A DNA stretch of 64,000 nt, taken from assembly GCA_965262315.1 (NCBI GenBank), contig CBDHFJ010000027.1, positions 1 to 64,000 of the forward strand, read 5' to 3'. Below the pieces are notes generated by a model. The model saw only the letters and a program-made list of their open reading frames with translations. It had not been told where the DNA came from and did not search any database. Position 1 is the first letter of the stretch. Every line of letters begins with the position of its first letter. Both the position numbers and the translations under genes were made by a program. Origin of the DNA: JBCCFK01 sp965262315 (lineage in GTDB: Bacteria > Actinomycetota > Acidimicrobiia > Acidimicrobiales > UBA8592). Below, one piece after another: positions 58,446 through 64,000 of this stretch.

Positions 58446-60166
58446 CAGTCGTCACCTTCCTTCTGGTCGAGGAGCGGTCGCTCGGAGGTGACCACGGGGG
58501 CCTCGTCGAAGTTGCCCGGCAGCGGCGGCGAGGCCGTGGCCCACTCGAGGGTGTGACCGCTCCACGGGTCGTCGACGTCGTCCTCGTAGCCCTGGAAGAG
58601 CACCCGGGTGACGTCGAGGAGCACCAGGCCCAGGCCGGCGATCAACAGGAGGCCGCCGACGGTGCCGATGACGTTGAAGGTCTCGAGCGCGTTCTCGTCC
58701 CAGACCCCGTTGTAGGCGGAGGGTCGGAACACCTGCTCGCCCTCGTCGAGGAAGCCGCTGATGATGTTGGCGATGCCGGAGACGGCGGCGCCGCCCAGGA
58801 GGGCCAGGCCGGCGAGGCCACCCAGCGGGGTCATCAGGGTGCGGCCGAAGATCTTGGGGGCCCAGTAGTACAGGCCGGCGACGGCCGCGATCAGTCCGGC
58901 GAGCAGCGCGAACTGCATCACGCCGGTGGCGATGACGGTGCCCTGGAGGTCCTCGAGGGGATCGATCAGGTCGCCCAGCCAGTCCTCGTCGAACTCGCGC
59001 ACGACCCCGATGCCCGGGCCCAGCACGTGGAGCGCGGCGGCCGCGGCGCCCATCAGGAGGGTGACCAGGCTCAGCATGGCCAGCACGAAGTGGCCCGAGA
59101 CGCTGGGGTTGCCCTTCATCAGCGTGTCCGCCAAGCCGCCGGCGAAGGCGAGCAGCGGCACGATGAGCAGCAGGCTCATGATGACGAACAGGGCCTGCTG
59201 GCTGACCTCACCGTTGAAGTAGCTCTGGGCCCAGGCCCCGAAGGTCAACAGACCGAACGCCCCGATGGCGCTCTGCTGGACGCCGTAGAGACGCTGCCGG
59301 CGGCCGGCGGCGACGGGCACGATCTCACCCACGATGCCCAGCACCGGAATGGCGAAGGCGAAGATCATCGGCTGGGACCACAGCCACGCGAGCTGATCCC
59401 AGATCTCGCGGACGTCGCCGTAGAGCTGGGCATCCTCGCCCCGGAAGTCACCCCAGGCGATGGCCAGGTTGGCCAGCCACACCGGAAGGCTGAGCATCCA
59501 GATGCCACCGGCGACCAGCATCGACCACGAGAAGAGCGGCACGTCGTAGAGCGTCATGCCCTGCGGGCGCTGGGTGATGACGGTGGCCACGATGCACATG
59601 CTGGCCAGCAGGACGGCGAGGGTGGTGACCCCGATGGACAGCACCGAGAGCTCGACGGCTTCGGGGTCGGGACCCTGCACCTGGGTGAAGTTCTCGGGCA
59701 ACGTCGGGCGGCCGAGGCCGCCGTCGACGAACACGGTGGCCACGTGGATGCCGATGCCGATCAGCCACGTCCAGAACGCGGCGGCCGCGGCACGGGGGAA
59801 GGCGATGCTGGGGGCGCCGACCTGGAGCGGCACCACGTAGGTGGCCAGCCCGATGATGAGCGGCAGCACGCAGAAGAACAGCAGCGACGTGCGGCTCAGG
59901 CTCCACGCCTGGAAGAAGGTGACGACGGTGTCGCCGCCCCAGTCCAGGACCGAGATCGACCGGATCCCGGTGCGTTCGAGCGACACCAGCAGGTTCAGGA
60001 CCAGGGCGAGCATGCCGCCCACCAGGCCGAACAGGATGTACATCCGGCCGAGTGCCTTGTGGTCGCCGGTGGCGAGTGCGGCCGCCAGGCCTGCGCCGAT
60101 CACCGGATCCTGGGCTTCGACCTCGCCTGCTGCGTCGACTTCGGGGCGTTCTTCAGTGACTGTCAT
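58445..60166 (-). CDS. Heme-copper oxidase subunit I paralogue lacking all metal ligands
   Basis: 573 aa with about 12 to 13 hydrophobic segments. It aligns end to end with the neighbouring CtaD (DHKALGRMY with DHKKIGIMY; YVVPLQVGAPSIAFPR; QGMTLYDVPLFSW; YYWAPKIFG; DPWSGHTLEW). At the six ligand sites it has Ser91, Gln265 (for HPEVY His; the Tyr is Phe269), Gln314 and Ser315 (for HH), Gly415 and Met417 (for HFH). No heme a, heme a3 or CuB can be bound in the usual way. It is intact and transcribed first in the cluster, hence likely functional as a non-catalytic subunit. Confidence 0.85.
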   Translation of the reverse strand: MTVTEERPEVDAAGEVEAQDPVIGAGLAAALATGDHKALGRMYILFGLVGGMLALVLNLLVSLERTGIRSISVLDWGGDTVVTFFQAWSLSRTSLLFFCVLPLIIGLATYVVPLQVGAPSIAFPRAAAAAFWTWLIGIGIHVATVFVDGGLGRPTLPENFTQVQGPDPEAVELSVLSIGVTTLAVLLASMCIVATVITQRPQGMTLYDVPLFSWSMLVAGGIWMLSLPVWLANLAIAWGDFRGEDAQLYGDVREIWDQLAWLWSQPMIFAFAIPVLGIVGEIVPVAAGRRQRLYGVQQSAIGAFGLLTFGAWAQSYFNGEVSQQALFVIMSLLLIVPLLAFAGGLADTLMKGNPSVSGHFVLAMLSLVTLLMGAAAAALHVLGPGIGVVREFDEDWLGDLIDPLEDLQGTVIATGVMQFALLAGLIAAVAGLYYWAPKIFGRTLMTPLGGLAGLALLGGAAVSGIANIISGFLDEGEQVFRPSAYNGVWDENALETFNVIGTVGGLLLIAGLGLVLLDVTRVLFQGYEDDVDDPWSGHTLEWATASPPLPGNFDEAPVVTSERPLLDQKEGDD

Positions 60167-60366
60167 ACGTTCTCGACCGACTCGGCCGGGACCACGCCGG
60201 CTGGCGCGTTCCCGTGCGAATGTGGCTCATGCGTTGGGGCGTAACGGGGTGGAGAGCCAGATGAGGCTCGCCACATGCTACGCGGCCCACCTCCCAAGGG
60301 TGCGTACTCCAAGTGCGGACTGTACACAGAGGGTGAACCCGGGGCCGAACTATCAGCCAAGTTTGT
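60167..60366. promoter_or_regulatory. Intergenic region upstream of the oxidase cluster
   Basis: The 200 bp between ctaB and the subunit I paralogue (both minus strand) should hold the promoter of the large respiratory operon. I see no unambiguous -35/-10 pair or operator. Confidence 0.35.
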
Positions 60367-61269
60367 TCAGAACCCGGAGCGCACGAGTTGGTCGACGGCC
60401 ATGGCGCCGAAGAGCAGCGTCACATACGTGATGCTGTACCCGAAGAGCTGCATCGCCGACCGGGTGTCCTGGTCGCGGAGCACCTTGTAGGACAGCGCCA
60501 GGAAGATCACGCCGAGCACGATGGCGCTGACGAGATAGATGGGACCCATGTCCGCGACCGGCGAGAAGGCGATCGAGAAGCCGATCAACACGACCGTGTA
60601 GTACAGCATCCGGATCGCGGTCTCCCGGGTGGAGACCACCGACGGCAGCATCGGGACGTCGGCGGCGCTGTAGTCCTCGCGGTACTTGATGGCCAAGGCC
60701 CAGAAATGGGGCGGGGTCCAGTAGAAGATGACCGCGAAGAGGATGACGGGCGCCCAGTCCACGGTGTTGGTCACCGCCGACCAGCCGATGAGCACGGGCA
60801 TGGCCCCCGCGGCCCCGCCGATCACGATGTTGCTCTTCGACGTTCGCTTCAGCCACAACGTGTACACGAACACGTAGAAGAGGCATGCGGCGAGGGCCAG
60901 GACCGCACTCAACAGGTTGACGGTGGCCCACAGATAGAAGAAGGCGATCGCCTCGATGCTGACGGCGAACACCAGGGCCTCGGTGGGACGGACGTCGCCC
61001 GTCACCAGCGGCCGGTTCTTGGTGCGCTCCATCAAGCGATCGATGTCGCGATCGACATACATGTTGATCGCATTGGCGCCGCCGGCAGCCAGGGTTCCAC
61101 CGATCACCGTGTTCAGCATCAGCCAGATCGACGGAAGCCCACGTTCGGCGACGATCATCGTGGGCACCGTGGTGACCAGCAGCAGTTCGATGATGCGCGG
61201 CTTGGTCAGCGCGATGAAGGCCTGTACCCGGCGAGTGCGCGTCAACGGAGGCGAAGCGAGGGCGACCAC
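60367..61269 (-). CDS. ctaB: Protoheme IX farnesyltransferase (heme O synthase)
   Basis: Converts heme B to heme O by adding the farnesyl group. 300 aa, about nine transmembrane helices. The polyprenyltransferase aspartate motif NAINMYVDRDIDRLMERTKNR is split by a turn, and the second, YREDYSAADVPML, precedes the expected loop. It lies beside the oxidase genes that need heme A. ATG at 61269. Confidence 0.95.
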   Translation of the reverse strand: MVALASPPLTRTRRVQAFIALTKPRIIELLLVTTVPTMIVAERGLPSIWLMLNTVIGGTLAAGGANAINMYVDRDIDRLMERTKNRPLVTGDVRPTEALVFAVSIEAIAFFYLWATVNLLSAVLALAACLFYVFVYTLWLKRTSKSNIVIGGAAGAMPVLIGWSAVTNTVDWAPVILFAVIFYWTPPHFWALAIKYREDYSAADVPMLPSVVSTRETAIRMLYYTVVLIGFSIAFSPVADMGPIYLVSAIVLGVIFLALSYKVLRDQDTRSAMQLFGYSITYVTLLFGAMAVDQLVRSGF

Positions 61270-61398
61270 GACCTGCAGGCTAGGTCTGGCGCGCTGCCAG
61301 TACCAAGCATTCGGGCGATTCGTTCGACGCGACGGGCCGCGGGTCCTGCTGGGCGACGCTTGACCTCGACCCGTGTCGAGGTCGTACGGTCATCCCCG

Positions 61399-61716
61399 AT
61401 GAGCATCGAACCCCACGACGACGGAACCATCGCCTGCACCCTCTCGGCCGGCCAGATGGAGGCACAGCTGGCCGAGTGGGCCGACCTCGCCGACGCGGCC
61501 GTGTCGGTGACCCGGGACCGCGGCCACCTGCGGCTCGTCCTGCCGATCTGTGCGCGCGAGCGAGTCGAGGACCTGGCGGCCCGCGAGCGCGCGTGCTGCT
61601 CGTTCCTTCGGATCGCCGTCGAGGACGACGACCACAGCGGGACGGTGACGGTCACCGTCGACTCCCCCACCGAGCCGGCCGACGAGGTCGTCTCCTTCAT
61701 CGGTCGCCGGCCCTGA
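61399..61716 (+). CDS. Small Cys-rich hypothetical protein
   Basis: 105 aa. Begins MSIEPHDDGTIACTL. It contains a conserved-looking segment AARERACCSFLRIAVE with adjacent cysteines, as in small actinobacterial proteins of unknown function. The beta-rich C-terminus SGTVTVTVDSP resembles copper- or mercury-related small proteins, but no assignment is safe. It lies between ctaB and ctaA. Confidence 0.6.
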   Translation: MSIEPHDDGTIACTLSAGQMEAQLAEWADLADAAVSVTRDRGHLRLVLPICARERVEDLAARERACCSFLRIAVEDDDHSGTVTVTVDSPTEPADEVVSFIGRRP

Positions 61717-61801
61717 CCGAGCGCCCGCCGTGACATCTGTCCGTGGCCGCGACTTCCCCTGAGGCTCCCGGGCTTGGTTGACTTGGCAGGTGCGTTCCCG
61801 G

Positions 61802-62791
61802 ATGCAGATCTCCCCGGCGCGATACCGCCAGATCACGCTGGTCGCCCTCTTCTTGTTGGCCTTCATCATCGTGACGGGCGCCGCCGTGCGGCTCACGGGC
61901 TCCGGTCTCGGCTGCTCGGACTGGCCGACCTGTGAAGAGGACAGCTTCGTCGCCGAGTTCGACGATCTGCACGCGATGGTGGAGTTCGTCAACCGGCTGA
62001 TCACCGGCCTGGTCTCGCTCGCCGTGATCGCCGCGGTCCTGGGCTCGATGTGGCGGAGCCCTCGTCGCCGCGACCTCACCCTGTGGTCATGGGGTCTGGT
62101 GGCGGGCGTGATCGCGCAGATCATCCTCGGGGCGCTCGTCGTTCGCGAGCACCTGCCGCCCGAGCTGGTGATGGGCCACTTCCTGGTGTCGATGGTCCTG
62201 GTGTGGAACGCGATGGTGCTCCATCACCGGGCGGGCCTGCCCGATGACGAGACCGAGATGCGAGACGTCGGCCCCCTCCGCTGGCACATCCGAGGGCTCT
62301 CCCTCCTGGCCGCAGGCGTCCTGGTGACCGGCACGTTCGTCACCGGATCCGGTCCCCACAGCGGGGCCGACAGTCGGGAGATCGAAGACGCGCTCGAAGC
62401 GCAGGGTGTCGACCTCGACGCACTCGACACCTCCGAGATCACCGTCGACCGGCTGCCGTTCGACGTCTCCGACGTCGCGCAGGTCCACGGCGCCACGGTC
62501 ATGACGTTCCTGGCCCTGTCGATCTGGCTCGCCCTTCGGCTCCGACGAGGACCAGCCGACCTCTTCCGTTCCGCCCAGACCCTGATCTTCGTGCTCGTCA
62601 CCCAGGCAGCGATCGGCTACGTCCAGTACTTCAGCGACGTCCCAGCGCTGCTCGTCGGTGTCCACATCGCCGGCTCGATCGCGGTCTGGTGCGCGGTCCT
62701 CGACCTCCATCTGCGATCCCGCCACCCGTTGCCCGACGCGGCGACCGAGCTCGCGCCCGAGGCCCCGACACCCGCGAGCAGCCCGGTCTGA
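61802..62791 (+). CDS. ctaA: Heme A synthase
   Basis: Oxidises heme O to heme A. 329 aa, about eight transmembrane helices. GCSDWPTCEED near residue 40 holds the Cys pair of the COX15/CtaA family; heme ligand histidines appear in MVLHHRAGL and SDVAQVHGATVM, plus LVGVHIAGSI. ATG at 61802 preferred over a TTG upstream. Together with ctaB it supplies heme A to the oxidase. Confidence 0.93.
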   Translation: MQISPARYRQITLVALFLLAFIIVTGAAVRLTGSGLGCSDWPTCEEDSFVAEFDDLHAMVEFVNRLITGLVSLAVIAAVLGSMWRSPRRRDLTLWSWGLVAGVIAQIILGALVVREHLPPELVMGHFLVSMVLVWNAMVLHHRAGLPDDETEMRDVGPLRWHIRGLSLLAAGVLVTGTFVTGSGPHSGADSREIEDALEAQGVDLDALDTSEITVDRLPFDVSDVAQVHGATVMTFLALSIWLALRLRRGPADLFRSAQTLIFVLVTQAAIGYVQYFSDVPALLVGVHIAGSIAVWCAVLDLHLRSRHPLPDAATELAPEAPTPASSPV

Positions 62792-63849
62792 TGCGCTCGG
62801 GCCTTCGCATCGCCGCCGTCGAGACGGAGGTGCTCGAGGACCCGGCCAATCCCCAACTGCTCGTGCACGTGGTCGCCGAGGACGGGCGCCGGGGCACGGG
62901 CGAGACCTGGTGGGGCATCCATCGTCCCGATCTGCCGGCAGGGTCGCCGGTGCGGCCGTACCAGGCGACGATCGAACACCTGCTGGCACCAGCCACCGCC
63001 GGGGTGAGAATCGAGACCGTCGAGGACATCGAGACCTGGTGGCACCGCACCATCCACGCCACGTACCAGTACGGCGACGACGGCATCGTGCGAGGCGCAC
63101 TGAGCGGTATCGACATCGCCCTGTGGGACCTGCTCGCACAACACGTCTCGGTGCCGGTCGCGTCGCTGCTGGGCGGAGTCGCACACGACCGCATCCCGGT
63201 GTATGCCAGCCTGTCGTGGCTCGGCGACCTCGACGCCGTGACCGCCGACGCCGACCGGGCCATCGCCTCCGGCTTCCGGGCGGTCAAACTGCACGAGGCA
63301 GACCCCGACCTCATCGTGGCGGCCCGTCATACGATCGACGCGGACGTCGCGATCATGGTGGACATCAGCGCCCGCTACGACACCTCGGGCGCGATCGACC
63401 TGATGCAACGACTCGACGGCGTCGGGCTGACGTGGATCGAGGAACCGGTGTACCCCCAACGCGACCACGCCGCCCTGACCGAGGTGGCCACGGCCGGCAC
63501 CACTGCCCTGGCCGCAGGTGAGAACGAACTCTCGTCGGCCGGCCTCGCCGCGCTCGCGGCGTCGGGGGCCGTGGGAACGCTTCAGCCCGAGGTCGCCAAG
63601 ATGGGTGGACTGACCGAGGCGCGAGCGGTGGGCGCGATCGCCCGCGACAGCGGGTGCGGCGTCGCTCCACACAACTTCTCGATGGGGCCGTCGTGGCTGG
63701 CGTCCTGGCACCTCGCCGCACACGTCGCCGAGACCACCTGGCTCGAGGTGCCGTGGCTGCCCGAGGGTCAGACGTTCCCCGGCACGACGCCGATGCCCGA
63801 GATCGACGGCGGAACCGTCGCGGCGCCGACCACCCCCGGCCTCGGCTGA
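62791..63849 (+). CDS. Enolase-superfamily enzyme (mandelate racemase/muconate lactonizing type)
   Basis: 352 aa. GETWWGIHRPD capping segment, metal ligands Asp (IMVDISAR), Glu (WIEEPVYP) and Glu (AAGENELS), and a C-terminal HNFSMGPSW in place of the usual general-acid/base His. The first catalytic position reads VKLH (KxH rather than KxK), so the chemistry may be a dehydration. Substrate unknown. The ATG overlaps the ctaA stop (TGATG). Confidence 0.85.
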   Translation: MRSGLRIAAVETEVLEDPANPQLLVHVVAEDGRRGTGETWWGIHRPDLPAGSPVRPYQATIEHLLAPATAGVRIETVEDIETWWHRTIHATYQYGDDGIVRGALSGIDIALWDLLAQHVSVPVASLLGGVAHDRIPVYASLSWLGDLDAVTADADRAIASGFRAVKLHEADPDLIVAARHTIDADVAIMVDISARYDTSGAIDLMQRLDGVGLTWIEEPVYPQRDHAALTEVATAGTTALAAGENELSSAGLAALAASGAVGTLQPEVAKMGGLTEARAVGAIARDSGCGVAPHNFSMGPSWLASWHLAAHVAETTWLEVPWLPEGQTFPGTTPMPEIDGGTVAAPTTPGLG

Positions 63850-63949
63850 CCCGGAACCCACCGCTGTCGCGAGCGGAGGTCGGCGGTTGGGTCGAGCTCG
63901 TCGAGCTCCCCTGACGGCGCAACCCGCCCACTCCCGGCACAATGGAGCC

Positions 63950-64000
63950 ATGACCGCCCCGATGCCCGTCGAACTGGACGAGCCCGTCGACGACATCGTC
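63950..64000 (+). CDS. Start of a further gene, cut by the window edge
   Basis: An ATG at 63950 opens a frame MTAPMPVELDEPVDDIV that runs to the last base of the window. Codon use fits the neighbours. Too short to identify. Confidence 0.4.
   Translation, partial: MTAPMPVELDEPVDDIV

Noticed and set aside
1..64000. CRISPR arrays, insertion sequences, rRNA genes, replication origins
   Set aside because: Looked for and not seen; no direct-repeat arrays, transposase motifs or rRNA-like sequence.

Overview
The window looks like three unrelated pieces of bacterial DNA joined end to end, with no runs of N between them. Piece 1 (about 1-6975) has moderate GC. Its gene content (LepA, an M50 protease, GuaA, a CPBP protease, a CysE with an extra N-terminal domain, a DUF3127 protein) suggests a planctomycete. 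Piece 2 (about 6978-18440) is very GC-rich and carries only amino-acid biosynthesis genes. Piece 3 (about 18440-64000) is GC-rich and actinobacterial: mycothiol synthesis (MshA), a WhiB protein, an RsiG-like anti-sigma factor, an F420/LLM oxidoreductase, Orn, and an actinobacterial aa3 oxidase cluster. I would guess Acidimicrobiia. Genes are cut at both joins: a small Zn-ribbon ORF and thrA at the first, trpC and an acyl-CoA synthetase at the second. The taxonomic assignments are inferences from gene content.

Piece 1: lepA (3' part outside the window, two frameshifts), an M50 protease, guaA, a CPBP protease (frameshift), cysE (frameshift), a DUF3127 protein and a truncated small Cys-rich ORF. 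Four single-base frameshifts in 7 kb point to an indel-prone assembly.

Piece 2: the 3' end of a bifunctional aspartokinase/homoserine dehydrogenase, then a complete histidine operon in seven ORFs, hisG-[hisC-HAD]-hisB-hisH-hisF-[hisA-hisI-hisE]-hisD, then trpE-trpG-trpD and the first codons of trpC. Each operon is preceded by a short leader ORF rich in the matching codon: six His codons within 12 residues, and three consecutive Trp codons. Competing RNA hairpins follow, as in classical attenuators. Both leader ATGs lie 38-39 nt downstream of a TTGACA box, so the leaders may be translated from leaderless transcripts.

Piece 3 runs as follows: a CAP-domain protein; a SAM hydroxide adenosyltransferase coupled to a 29-aa membrane peptide; a BldC/excisionase-like protein; proC; an M23 endopeptidase; YbjN; mshA; RsiG-like; MoaD-like; a phosphatase; hrpB; a fatty-acid hydroxylase-like protein; tRNA-Lys; NagZ; a DNA ligase; an RsbW-like kinase; dut; orn; whiB; a TlpA/CcdA pair; pdxH; two FluC/CrcB subunits; a DsbA/FrnE-family gene; serS; and a large respiratory block (ctaG, ctaF, ctaE, ctaD, ctaC, further subunits, ctaB, ctaA).

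Two observations stand out. First, the DsbA/FrnE-like gene at 44124-44747 has TGA exactly at the first cysteine of its CxxC active site (UPWC). It is followed at the usual distance by a 9-bp hairpin with a GUU loop, so it is very probably a selenoprotein. Second, the gene at 58445-60166 is a clear full-length homologue of cytochrome oxidase subunit I in which all six histidine ligands of the hemes and CuB, and the cross-linked tyrosine, are replaced. It lies beside a second subunit III in the same cluster as an intact aa3 oxidase, so the cluster appears to encode an additional non-catalytic oxidase-like module.
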